Part shown: positions 10,673 through 20,919 of the stretch, piece by piece
How the letters are laid out: the number at the start of each line of letters is the position of its first letter
Numbering within the stretch: position 1 is the stretch's first letter
The notes under the pieces: model-generated
Seen by the model: only the letters and a program-made list of their open reading frames with translations
Databases searched by the model: none
What the model was told of the DNA's origin: nothing
Assembly: GCA_032433595.1 (NCBI GenBank)
Contig: JASWJB010000432.1
Location: forward strand, 1 to 29,639
Length of the DNA stretch: 29,639 bases
From: Conoideocrella luteorostrata
Taxonomy: Eukaryota; Ascomycota; Sordariomycetes; Hypocreales; Clavicipitaceae
Direction of reading: 5' to 3'
Position numbers and translations under genes: made by a program

Positions 10673-12067
10673 TTGTGGCTTCTGGCAACAATGACGTTAC
10701 AAGTCTGCATAAATCACAATGTGATCCTGAGACAATGGTGTCACGTTATCCGACTTTAGTGCAAGTGGCTGTGATATATACTTTTCGCTTCTTTTGGCCT
10801 GTTGAGGGTCGTACTTATATACAATGAATATACTATAATTTACAACACGTGCAAAAGTAATTTGAGCCTCATCCCGTGCAATTGGCCGTATTACAAAACG
10901 AACGGAAAGTGTAGGAGTCCTTTCAATGCATTCTTCACGAATACAAGTACCGTGGGCATTACAAAGAAGATAAGTGCAGCGAGTCCTATGAGAAGCATAC
11001 CTGATGTCTAAGTAATATCCGACTATTGGGTGGTGGAAGGGTGGTGTATTGAGACAAAGCAAGCTGTTGCAGTACTGTACTTGCATCATCAAACTTTGGC
11101 AGGAATCTCAATGTAGTATTGGGAAGTCTACTCGGGCACCTTGTTTGCTTTTGGCCCCTAAAATAAATTGGCTGAAGAGCTTTGAATTTATTTATGGCTG
11201 TGATCTGCTGCGCTGGGTGCTGCGCAGTCTAGTAACTGTTGGAGAGTCTGCGACTCTTTCTCAGATAAACTGGACTTAAATTTGAGCGTTTTACTGTGTA
11301 CTCCTTAAATGCCGCAAGCGCTTGATCTAATTATCCATGTAACTTGCCAAGCTCCTACACTCTTGAGCGGAAATCTATATAGCCTTTCATTTACAGCCCG
11401 CTTGACAACTCATCCGCCCAAGCAAAGACAGTGAAACGCTTGACATTCATTCATGGTGATCATTTTAGGCATCTGTCTCATCCTTGATGCTCATTACCGC
11501 CTTGATTTGCTTTTACATAGAAGCCGCGCAAAGCAAGAATGAACAGTCATGCAGCCCCAAAAATTAATAGGTTGGGCTAATGGTCTCGTGGAAGTTTGAT
11601 CACAGATCATTATGGTGAACACGTTATTGCTCAAATTACGAAATAGAATACATAAACCTATTTTACAGTGACCATAATTTGCTCATCAACCACAGAATAT
11701 ATATTAGGCTCAGATTTATCATGCAAATAGGGCGCCTCTATAATGATAGCCTTCTGATTAAGGATCCTCCAACAATTCAGGCGACGAACAAGTCATCCCC
11801 GCATGTCTACTCCGTGAGAAGCTCAGTAGTCTGACTAGAGTTATTGTTATGCAGGATAGATGTCGAACGTAGGAAGAGTTGAAAAGATAAACATTATGAA
11901 ACAGTTGATTAATAACTGTTTCTGCTTATTACATATATACCAATTCATTTGGGATTAACTATGCGTGAGACTGACACCGTACTTTAAGACGGCACATTAA
12001 CCGCAGTAGCCAATGCTACGGAATTCAGTCAATCAGGCTGTACCATTATCGCCATGAATGGAGACTG
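10673..12067. other. Convergent AT-rich spacer after the hydrophobin
   Basis: A 1.4 kb AT-rich spacer between the converging hydrophobin and homeodomain genes. The frames at 10697-11092 (minus) and 11049-11279 (plus) show no domain or signal peptide. I see nothing further that I can support. Confidence 0.55.
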
Positions 12068-13651
12068 TTAAGCAACGAACGGTCCAGATGAAGCGTTGGG
12101 CGGTATTGGAGATATGGCTGCACAACTGCTTTCGGTATCAACCATAGGAAAGCCAAAAGCACCGTTGCAATAAGGTGTGCCAAAACTGGCGGCTGAGAGA
12201 GGCTCCCCTTCGGGTCCTTGCGATTGATATGTCCCGGTAGGGCTAAAGGAAAAATCGGAAAGCGGTGTCGCTGTCGCTAACACAGGGTATTGGCTCATGT
12301 CGAGCCCAAAGCCGGCGTCCGTGTCAATCCTTAGGTTACGACGTAAGTCGTTTGACTGTTGTGGAACAGGTGCGTACTTGTTTTCATTGTGGTGAGGTTT
12401 CATTTCGCCTTGCGGTTGATCATAGGACAAGAGCGTTGACTGGTTCCGGGATGTGGTTAAATCAACTGTGTCCGGGACAGATCGACTTCGCTGTCTCCTG
12501 TGGCCATGTGGTTGGTGCCAGGAAGAGTGAGTCTGGCCCACGCCCCAATGACCCTGCAGCATGTTAACGCGTGGCTGGGGGTCATTGTGTTGTGATCCTA
12601 GTTGAGTAATTGCGGACACAGGAGCCGATAAAGAAAGCGTGTGCGGGTCACCGGCGACCGCGGTGGCATAATGTTGCAGAATATGTCGGTTTATGAACGA
12701 ATCGAGGGAAACTAGTTCTGCCAGCTGGTTTGCCAGGACTGTGGGATTCCCTTCTATCCGATGAAGATTGCACTGGGTGGCCTGGAGATCCTCCGTGAAA
12801 TCTCCAACCTCGTAAAAGCTGCCGGTTTCCGAGGACAAGTCCGTGAAAAAAAAGGGGGCACGGTTCAATTCAATGACAATGCCACCCATTGTATTTGGGT
12901 CCGAATCGCGGTTTTCCAACCAGATGTTCTTGATGTGCCAGAACGGGTACTCGACCTTGTATCTTGCCTGCTCGTTGTTGATGTAGTACGTCATGGTACA
13001 CTCTTGAGGTGAGTAGGAGACGCTAAGGTCTATGCTATGCTGCCTAACTCGGATCCATTTCCCTATTCTGAGGGAGCGGCAGGTAAGGTGATGGGTCAAA
13101 ACGGTACCTTCAGCTTGGTTACCGCCAAAGAGTACACTGTTGTGACTAACAGGGATCAAGCCAGCGCGACCGGGGTAGTCGCAGACGAGGCCGTTACCTG
13201 TTTCCGTGGCTTCCAAAGCCATGTATGCTTTCACATACTCCGGAATTGAGTTAAAATCCGCACAGGTTTCCAGATTTTTCTTTGCCCACCACTTTACTTT
13301 GGCTCGTCGGTTCTGGAACCAAATTTGCACAGACTGTTTGGTCATGTTGACCTCGTCTGCTATTCTTTCTCTATTCGCAGCTGTGGGCTTTGCATTCTTG
13401 CAAAATTCTTCCTCCAAAATGGTAAGCTGATCTGGGGTTACTCGTCGCCTCTTCTGCCGCTTTTGCGGTTGGGCAAAGACCCTCCTTCCAAGTAACCGCT
13501 TCAAGTTGGGCTGGCTATGGTTGCCGGAACTTGGCCGTGCTGATGACCGTCTTGTGAATGGTGGAGGTGAGGCAGCATCTCCTTCAGATGCTGATGCCGG
13601 AGCTTGGTTAACATTGGCCAAGGGTGAATGATGCTCCATCTCGATGGCCAT
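12068..13651 (-). CDS. Homeodomain transcription factor, Htf1/Hox2-like
   Basis: Predicted nuclear DNA-binding regulator of 527 residues from the ATG at 13651. The frame is open further upstream but only with a TTG. The homeodomain spans about residues 66-124 (genomic 13280-13456), with the diagnostic recognition-helix motif IWFQNRRAK and basic arms on both sides (QKRQKRRR, KVKWWAKK). After it comes a conserved block (about residues 185-325) with LTCRSLRIGKW, CTMTYYINNEQARYKVEYPF and GGIVIELNRAPFFF. From family knowledge, this arrangement is that of Sordariomycete Htf1 proteins, which control conidiophore development and conidiation. The C-terminus is low in complexity and rich in Q, P and S. 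The gene has no intron. Compared with my memory of Htf1 proteins it looks divergent, so it may be a paralogue rather than the orthologue; this was not tested by alignment. Confidence 0.92.
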   Translation of the reverse strand: MAIEMEHHSPLANVNQAPASASEGDAASPPPFTRRSSARPSSGNHSQPNLKRLLGRRVFAQPQKRQKRRRVTPDQLTILEEEFCKNAKPTAANRERIADEVNMTKQSVQIWFQNRRAKVKWWAKKNLETCADFNSIPEYVKAYMALEATETGNGLVCDYPGRAGLIPVSHNSVLFGGNQAEGTVLTHHLTCRSLRIGKWIRVRQHSIDLSVSYSPQECTMTYYINNEQARYKVEYPFWHIKNIWLENRDSDPNTMGGIVIELNRAPFFFTDLSSETGSFYEVGDFTEDLQATQCNLHRIEGNPTVLANQLAELVSLDSFINRHILQHYATAVAGDPHTLSLSAPVSAITQLGSQHNDPQPRVNMLQGHWGVGQTHSSWHQPHGHRRQRSRSVPDTVDLTTSRNQSTLLSYDQPQGEMKPHHNENKYAPVPQQSNDLRRNLRIDTDAGFGLDMSQYPVLATATPLSDFSFSPTGTYQSQGPEGEPLSAASFGTPYCNGAFGFPMVDTESSCAAISPIPPNASSGPFVA

Positions 13652-16600
13652 CGCAGACTGATCAAAATTGAACCGAAACCAAGAATTTGGGTATCGGGTC
13701 CAGTCAATAATTGCCAAATCCAAGCAAGGGGCTACCTATCGAGTTTCGAGATGGTACTGGAATAAACCGAACACGCAAGTCGACTCGCTTTGGAGGTATA
13801 GCTTATGCTGAATTCGATGGTAATCATGCCAATTGAAGATGAGCTTGTGACGCAAGCCAGACCCAAGGCAATAGCAGTAGTTTTAAAGCAAAAGAGGGAT
13901 GCTGAAATGATGCGGGTTTGAAATCTATGGACTGCAGCGAACGTGTTTGTTGTTTTCAAGGTAGCAAATGTGATCAACCTGAGCCACAAGAATCCCGTAG
14001 CGGGCAGATATGGGAGGTTTCGGGGGCGTCGTTCAAAACCGGATCAAACAATGGTACCGGTTAAACAGCGGCTGTTATATTGAACAAGAGTAAAAGAAAG
14101 CTTCAGTTGAAAAGACACCGAGCACTTGAGGTAGAAATGAAATTTCATGAAGTCGAAGCAGGTGAAGGGCGATGGTCGTGCCAAATAGATTACGCGCTTC
14201 GAGCCTTGCTTGAGACATTTAGCACGCGCATGTCTGATACGACGCCCATCATGCCAAACTCCCCAGAATTAACGCTTTTAGTCCTGGTGGCTTCGGTCAT
14301 AATTTCGGATCTAAGGCCCGGTGAGCGTGAGCCCGGAAGCTACGATACCGGACCATCGAGTGCACAATTCCGATCAGAGCAGTGACTAAAGCCTCCCTTT
14401 GTGTCGCATTGACATAGGTTTAACATTTCCAAATTTAACAATAGTGTCCATCGCATCAGCTTGTAACCTGTACAATCTAGATCGAGCGGATGCCCTGTTC
14501 ATACACAGGTCTCATACCAAAAAGTGAGTAGTAGCCATGGTAGGTAGGTGTTTTCGGTATTTCTGATGGGGGAATTTTTGTCCTGGAATTTTATGGAAGA
14601 GGAATTGGATCCATTACTAGAAGTATCTCCAGCTAGTAGAAATTCGCAATAGACTAGCCCTATCAGATATAAACGGCCACGGTTTTATCTAAAATAATTG
14701 TTAATAATCAACCTTGCTCTATCTGATATTTCACAGTGACGAAACCGTCGAGATCATTCTGTTCCGCAAGGCTCAGGCTCTCCTAGGCCTAGCTACTTGT
14801 TTCTGCCGATTGCCGATCGTTATCAGCTGGCTAGACACAGTGGCGGATCGAAAAGGCGAAGGCCAAACAAAGACGGACGCGCGAGGGGCTCTCGGAAAAG
14901 CGTGCATACCCACCACGCCAAGTGTGGATCCGAACGTTCGGCGCTTTCTCTGCTGCCCCTTATGACGCGCCGGCCTCACACAATTTGCTTTGGTATTTGA
15001 GAAAAGAAATGATGTTTTGACACATACTTCCGCCAGTAACGTACATGCCACGAGGAACAGCTACGGGTTATTCCATGATTGGGAAATGATCATTTATTTT
15101 TTCTCTATCCACCAAGGGAAGCGTAAATCTCCCTAGGTTTACATCGGGAGTCTGGCTCCACATGCTCAAAATAATCATAATTCCAACGTCACAATGCGAT
15201 GCGCTGAGGGTTTCACCTGGGGCAGGACCTACCAGACATCGCACCCCGGGAGGATGATTGCATGGAGGGCGTATGCGTCGAACCGCATTGGAAACTGCCC
15301 AGAGTCTAGGAGTACATCTCTTCGAACATGGCCGTCTTAGCTCGAAAGAATCCTAAGACCGAATCCCAACCGCGCGATTGAATCATCCAGAGCGCAGCAC
15401 AGACAAGTCTCTTAGACGGGAGTAGAGCCTAAGAGCTAGTTGAACTTGGTCATGGCAATGTACGGATGTATTACGGCGGTCTAAGATATTGATGATGTTC
15501 CTTAGTGAAATTTCGCCGAATATGGACCTTACGCGTATAAAAACATTGCTCACACCGGCTTGTCCCACCTCTCTCAGCGAAGCAGGTTCAACTGTGTCAG
15601 ATGTAATACGTACAGTTGCTCAATGGATGGAGAGTATTTGCCACATAGTATCGGCATTATGAAATTCAGTGGAATTTAAAACTTCCAACAGACCCTCGAA
15701 AACCCCGATATTCTGGAGCTAATAAAGTCTCATTCCTAATGAAAAAGGAAGGACTGAAATCCGGCTGGACCTAGCTGCAAGACTAGATGCAAGCCACAAC
15801 GCTTAGCAGAAGCCAATAATAAGAAACTAGGCCTAGTCACCGAAACTTTCCACAGCATATGAATAGAATTAACAGGACACTATTGAATTTAATGAGCTCA
15901 GAAAAGTCTGCCAGAAATTCTGAAGCAACGGAATCTTGAAAGAAAATTCAGGTTTAAAAAGGTTACAGATTCCTCATCAAATTAGATAGAAATCAGGGTT
16001 AACATTCCGCTACACGCATCAAATGATCCCTAGCTGCTCCTATTGACACCCTTGGACTGGCATGAATGATCGCAAAGCGAAACAAAACGTAGATGCCACA
16101 ATATCGCCGCCCGATCCGAATGACAACATCAACAAGCCGTATCGTTTATTTTCAGGCTGCCACAGCTCGGTCAATGGAATTGTCTTGGGCGGCCGGCCAA
16201 TGCCAATGCGAGTCAACCTAGGATGCGCGTGCTCAGGGCATGTGGAGCCCTTGTCGGCCACAATAGCATCTCATGGTTATGATTTCTCAAATGCAGAATA
16301 GTGCACAACACACTTTAAGAAAAAAAAGAAAAGGACGGGATAAGCGCATGTACGTGGACTTGGGTGAGGATAAATTGTATTATTAGGATAATTACAGCAT
16401 CTGCCAGCGTACGGAGACAATCCCGTACCGTTCCGCAAAAAGAACCGGTTCTATTGGAGAGCCGCTACAACCGCTCGTACTTACTTTGAGATACTGACAG
16501 AACGTGGAATAAGGGTGAAAAAAAAAAGTGCCGGACAGTCAAAACAAAGGTGCCTCGCATCGGTGGCTCGTATCGGCACCTCAGGGAGGTGGTTAAGAGT

Positions 16601-17702
16601 ACCGATTACGGAGTAGGGTTGGGATTAATCTGCCTAGCGTACGTCTGGGACAGCTAGCACGCTTTTAGTTAGGTCCCGTGGGTGTTTTACTTTTCTTGCT
16701 GCCGCTCTAATTGTGGATGTGGGGTACCTAGTCGCGCTAGTCTGTTTTCAGTTGATTCAGTTGATGTTTTACTTTCTGGCTCTAGTGCCTACCTGCCCAA
16801 GTCTAATCCTCGGGTATCCAATCATCCTAAAATCTGACGCCACCAGTCGCCGACATTAGTTGCATTAGTCTTGATGCCTGAAACCTTGTGAGTGATATAT
16901 TACCGTGGGAAAATTTTGTTTTCTGAGGCGGTAGATGGTGGCTTACGGCGCCTATCCAGGTCTGTCGCGGCCACAAGAGTTTCGGGTTTGCTGGACATTA
17001 ACTCAATCCCGGATGAACTTTGATCCCAAGCAGAACCGTGCTATGGGTCGACGATCGTTTAAATGACTTTTACTGGGCTCATGATTTCACGGTTTAATAA
17101 GAAAGAAGTACAGCAAGAACTAAATGGCGGAGGTCTTTGTTGTCGAATGCAATCCATACTGCGATTGTGAAACCCCCCTTCCCGCCCCCCACTCTCGATA
17201 TTCACATCCACAGGACTTGGGCGGCGGAGGAGTCCAAGATGCAAAGCACATAGCAAATTATGAATAATTCATGTCAGCGTCACTCAAACTTGGCCTCACT
17301 TGGACACCTTTCCCCGATCTGTGAGCTGCGATGAGCCTGCGGGAGTGGCTCGTAGTATTTACAAACCATTGGCACCTAATATTTTACATACCGGATTCCA
17401 TTCCTTACGTCTTCAGTTCCATTCCTGAGTAAAACACAAGCTGTGATACACGGTCTCCATAGAATATTTGAACAAATTTTAACGTATACGGATGCTATAC
17501 CTCCACAATTGTACATTTATCGAACGCTTTTGTGTGATATTTTGCGAATCGTCTGTTTTGACCCTCCCGAACTTCGGTGATCCGGATACTGTGATTTGCA
17601 TATGGGCGAAAGACTTCGCTCTCACATAACTTCGTTGCACATCAAGAAATGATTATTTAAACTGTTTGTATTTGCAGCGTCTTTTGCTACAACGCTGTTG
17701 AG
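13652..17702. other. 4 kb gene-poor spacer with GC-rich islands
   Basis: The part next to 13651 should hold the promoter of the homeodomain gene. Relatively GC-rich islands at about 14080-14400, 14760-14980 and 16050-16290 carry open frames on both strands (for example 14080-14385 plus, 14773-15051 minus, 16040-16261 minus). None shows a recognisable domain, and both strands are open equally, as expected by chance in GC-rich DNA. A 9-bp inverted motif (TATCAGATA and TATCTGATA) lies near 14665 and 14725. No transposase, RNA gene or long repeat was recognised. The islands may be remnants of lost genes. Confidence 0.45.
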
Positions 17703-18236
17703 ATGCATGTTTTCGGCAACATTGGCCACAACTTTCGCCCACGGCGAAAGAACCGCAAGCCGAAAAACTTACAAATTCGCAAGGTGTTGCTCTCAAGCTG
17801 CTCTCTATCTTCCAACTGCTCTTCTATCTTGGCGCACTTTACATCGACGGCTGAAGCATCGTCGCCCGTTCAAATAACCAGTCTCAACAGTGGTGATTCG
17901 CTCAACCTATGTCCTGCAGTAAAACCGCCACCTCGATTACACGAACGGCCTTTGATTAGTTCTAAAAGAACTCAGCGCAGTGGCAATCCTACTTTTTCGA
18001 ATGACAATCTAATCGGTCACGAACGCCTGGAGGGACAACAACACATTACAGAAGACTATATTATCTGTAGTGCACAAGCCATGCACTTCTCACAAGCAAA
18101 GGAGATAATATTGTTACCACGCACCAGACCCACTAGCCGCGTCACGGAGCAGATAGAAGCTCAGGACCATTTTCAGCTGCGAATATCCAAGAGACCGCTT
18201 ACGCCTCGATCTCGGTGGTCCGATTCTACTATTTAA
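17703..18236 (+). CDS. Hypothetical protein, weak support
   Basis: A 177-residue frame from the ATG at 17703, longer than chance frames in the surrounding AT-rich DNA. The N-terminus is basic (RPRRKNRKPKNLQIRK), the middle is rich in serine and proline, and the C-terminus ends in RPLTPRSRWSDSTI, a kind of tail I associate with disordered fungal proteins. There is no signal peptide, membrane segment or known domain. A possible 3' splice site (TTTGCAG) lies just upstream, so this might be the last exon of a longer gene, but I could not find a matching first exon. It may not be a gene. Confidence 0.3.
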   Translation: MHVFGNIGHNFRPRRKNRKPKNLQIRKVLLSSCSLSSNCSSILAHFTSTAEASSPVQITSLNSGDSLNLCPAVKPPPRLHERPLISSKRTQRSGNPTFSNDNLIGHERLEGQQHITEDYIICSAQAMHFSQAKEIILLPRTRPTSRVTEQIEAQDHFQLRISKRPLTPRSRWSDSTI

Positions 18237-19378
18237 TCGACTGATAACGACGAGAATGTTTGAAACAGATTCTCAATATTGGCCATGAGCAAAACTCTAT
18301 TCCAAAAATCTCGTGACTGAGTTTGTGGGACAATATTGCTCGGAAACCGGGCCCTGGCAGACACAGTGCTGTACACGATGATGAGAAAGGAAGGCAGAAA
18401 GCGGCTAAATGATAAGTTCTCTGTAATTCAGCGCATTGGAGCACTCCAACCACCAAGGAGTTTAATTTACGTAAACACACTCGAATAAAATGTGAATCTA
18501 TAATCATAAGCCGCGAAATGAAATTCTGGTACATGTTTACCACCCCGCCTTCTCTTCCATCAATATATGAAGACGCTCATTAACGAGTATCAATAACGAC
18601 ACGAGTCTATCTACTTGCTTCCTGATTACAGTTATTGTTTGGTATAATTTGTCTGTAGCAAAAGAGCAAAAAGGGCGAAATTGAATATGCCACAGAACCT
18701 ATTGGCATATATTATACGTACGGAATGACTCGCATGTTTCGCTATATTCTTGTGTAATGACTGACCTTATCTTGGTGACTGTAATTGGAAACTCTTTTCC
18801 TAGCCGCAAGTCGTTGAATGGACCCGAGTCCTTGAAAAAATCACCCCCGTGTTGCGCGTGTCGTTGTTTATAACTTGAGTCACTGTGGGCACCGAAAAAG
18901 CAGGACATGTCTGATCAATGCGAAGAACCGTCCAAGGTAGATTGGTAGCCATCAAGTCTCCGGAGATGCTGAGCAATGAGATGAATAATCATGCTAGTCT
19001 CGTGCAAAAAAAAAACCAAAAGAAAAAAAAATCAGAATGTCGTCGACTGAGTCTCCTCCGCCTGATAGCTGAAAAGGAAGTGGGTAACTGAACTTAGCCA
19101 ACAGCCGATGTTGACCCTATGGGCGTGAGTTACTGGCACTGGAACATTTATATATGCCACCAAGATACCTTTATGGCTTCCGTGATGTGTCCACAAGATA
19201 TGCATACAGATGAAAGCCAAGCCAATGGTAGTGCAACACTAGACCAGAAGTTTCCTGCAATAAGATAAACTCACTTAAAGATGGAGCCTTCACCAAAAAG
19301 AGGGATATTTGTCAGCTACCACTCTGTCACATTGCGAATCTATGTGTCACGTTTCTGTCTGCCTGATCAATAACATGG
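18237..19378. other. Spacer left of the inverted repeat pair
   Basis: AT-rich sequence with scattered short frames on the minus strand (18229-18543, 18699-18908, 19032-19220), none of which has a domain or signal peptide. An A-rich tract lies at about 19006-19031. I see nothing else that I can support. Confidence 0.5.
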
Positions 19379-19432
19379 CCGAGGCAAATGCCATTGCGTG
19401 GTGACTCAAGACATTGAGCTGTACTCACAGCC
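19379..19432 (+). repeat. Left copy of a 54-bp inverted repeat
   Basis: It begins CCGAGGCAAATGCC and ends CTCACAGCC, and matches the reverse complement of 20368-20421 at 52 of 54 positions. The two differences are T/C and G/C near its inner end. It contains an ATG whose frame hits a TGA after nine codons; the other copy has CGA there. With its partner it could be the terminal inverted repeat of a roughly 1.04 kb non-autonomous element, or a duplicated gene fragment. Confidence 0.85.
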
Positions 19433-20367
19433 GTATCGTTGATGGCGCCGGTACCGCCTGTGCTGTGGTAACCAGATGAACTGTATTTTGCAACATATCG
19501 TGTAAAATTTGCCTATAAGCCAGTGTATAAAGTTTCATCCTTTCGTTTTGTATATGTTACATACCCTGTACAATTAGACATTGCCTTGAGAGTCGTATGT
19601 GACAGGCGTCAAAGAAGTAGAATTCGCATCAAAGACTAGAGTTGTGAGGCCGTGGAAAATAAAAAGTGAAAATGAGGGGCTGGAATAGTGGCTGGATAGG
19701 GCGTTATTTGCAAATTTCGTTATTTCCAATGCCATAAGACTTTCTGTCGCAGCTGATATTTCAATCATCACACAAGCAGACAAAATCTCGCCGGAAATCT
19801 ACTTCCGAAGGCGTCCACTTCACATCAATAATTCCATAGCGAGAAATCCTATCTCTTCCATTACTACTTATGTGGCAAGGACTTGTCAAATTTCAGGACA
19901 ATCTCGGCGCCCAAGATAAGCTACGCTATGGGAACATGGTACTCCAGCCGCATTTCTCACCGTCGAATAAGAGTAATATAATGACAGACACATAAAGCCA
20001 CTGAAAGTCCGAAGTAGGCAGCTAACAAACGCATCAATCGCTAGTCAGCGTGACAAAGATTATGTTTTCTGTAGAACATTGCCGTGTGGACTTAATTGTC
20101 ATCGTCTATCATATGTCATTCCTGTCTAAATCTTTACTTACCATGCGGGGGACACACTACGTGAGCCTTTGCAGGGTGGCTGGGTTAGCCGTGAAGGGTC
20201 ATTTAAGGCATCCCCCAGTGGCTATATCTCAGTTCTTGTGCCTCAAACAACGCTAGCATATGACGGCCATCATCCAAAAAAACACTTCTTACGGTGAGAT
20301 TGGATGCAACACTAGTCCAAGGAGACGGCGTGGGAATGCTGCCGGAGAGAACAACAAGCCAAACTGA
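19433..20367. other. Interior between the 54-bp inverted repeats
   Basis: About 935 bp with no transposase-like frame. A 69-codon frame on the minus strand (19783-19574) and a frame at 20050-20256 on the plus strand have no recognisable features. If the repeats are transposon ends, this would be the cargo-less interior of a MITE-like element. Confidence 0.4.
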
Positions 20368-20412
20368 GGCTGTGAGTAGAGCTCGATGTCTTGAGTCACC
20401 ACGCAATGGCAT
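20203..20412 (-). CDS. Possible small secreted protein overlapping the right inverted repeat
   Basis: A 69-codon frame from a true ATG at 20412 inside the right 54-bp repeat. The N-terminus has a basic start followed by a hydrophobic run (ALLTASVWLVVLSGS) and then IPTPSPW, a signal-peptide-like layout, and contains one NLT sequon. No cysteine or domain is seen in the rest. A GTAAG motif in the middle of the frame could be a 5' splice site. The left repeat copy carries the same start but stops after nine codons. It could equally be a chance frame in repeat DNA. Confidence 0.18.
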   Translation of the reverse strand: MPLRGDSRHRALLTASVWLVVLSGSIPTPSPWTSVASNLTVRSVFLDDGRHMLALFEAQELRYSHWGMP

Positions 20413-20421
20413 TTGCCTCGG
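20368..20421 (-). repeat. Right copy of a 54-bp inverted repeat
   Basis: Reverse-complement partner of 19379-19432, with two mismatches in 54. Similarity stops sharply on the inner side. On the outer side a few more bases match weakly. No clear target-site duplication is visible in the flanks (AATAACATGG on the left, CTATCATTTT on the right). Confidence 0.85.
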
Positions 20422-20596
20422 CTATCATTTTCCGATTCTGTCATAGTAATGCTTGCGTGCGAGGCATAGTTATTAGGTTTATTCATGTTTCTGCAAAACC
20501 TTGAGGCTTAAACCGTCATTTTTGAAGCAAGGAGGCCGTCTTAACGTCTACCAAATAACATCATAGCCGGCGCTCACAATGCTCCCGGATACCTGA

Positions 20597-20620
20597 GACA
20601 TGCCGGTCCACCGGCATGTC
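20597..20620. repeat. Perfect inverted repeat (10-bp stem, 4-base loop)
   Basis: GACATGCCGG and CCGGCATGTC flank TCCA. The stem is perfect and GC-rich in its inner half. It lies about 300 bp upstream of the GPI-protein ATG and could be a dimeric binding site or a cruciform. Confidence 0.8.
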
Positions 20621-20652
20621 AGAGTAATCCTAAAACAAGTCATTCAGCTTTG

Positions 20653-20666
20653 ACGCGTCCACGCGT
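20653..20666. promoter_or_regulatory. Pair of ACGCGT (MCB-like) sites
   Basis: Two ACGCGT hexamers at 20653-20658 and 20661-20666, separated by two bases. ACGCGT is the core recognised by MBF-type APSES regulators (Mbp1/Swi6) in fungi. A third copy at 20910-20915 lies five bases before the start codon of the GPI-protein gene. Binding here is inferred. Confidence 0.45.
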
Positions 20667-20780
20667 AGTCCGCAAATGCCAAGGCATTCCTCCAAAACCA
20701 GCGTAAGATCAGGTGAAGAGGAGGCCAAGTGGTATCTATATTAAACTTTGTGATGAAATATAAGGCTTTAGTAACTTATA

Positions 20781-20789
20781 TATATAAAT
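20781..20789 (+). promoter_or_regulatory. TATA box of the GPI-protein gene
   Basis: TATATAAAT lies 131 bp before the ATG at 20920. It is followed by a CT-rich leader, a usual fungal core-promoter layout. Confidence 0.55.
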
Positions 20790-20919
20790 CTTCTCGCCTG
20801 GCAAATGCAACTGGTTTGAGATAGCCTATTAGTTCTTTACCCTTTCGTTGTCCCACATCCTTAATTCTTGAGACCCTGCCCCTCTTTGTCCCTCTATTTG
20901 CTCGTTTTCACGCGTCATC

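Larger units (their letters stand above)
20422..20919. promoter_or_regulatory. Promoter region of the GPI-protein gene
   Basis: This 0.5 kb holds a perfect 10-bp hairpin (20597-20620), two ACGCGT sites two bases apart (20653-20658 and 20661-20666), a TATA box (20781-20789), then a pyrimidine-rich leader and a third ACGCGT (20910-20915) just before the ATG. The arrangement supports transcription to the right. Function of the individual motifs is inference. Confidence 0.55.

Noticed and set aside
13732..13989. 85-codon minus-strand frame upstream of the homeodomain gene
   Set aside because: No domain, no splice connection to the homeodomain frame; more likely 5' UTR or promoter.
16040..16261. 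Minus-strand frame with a GRPPK motif resembling an AT-hook
   Set aside because: A single short motif in a 73-codon frame, with the opposite strand equally open, is not enough to call a gene.
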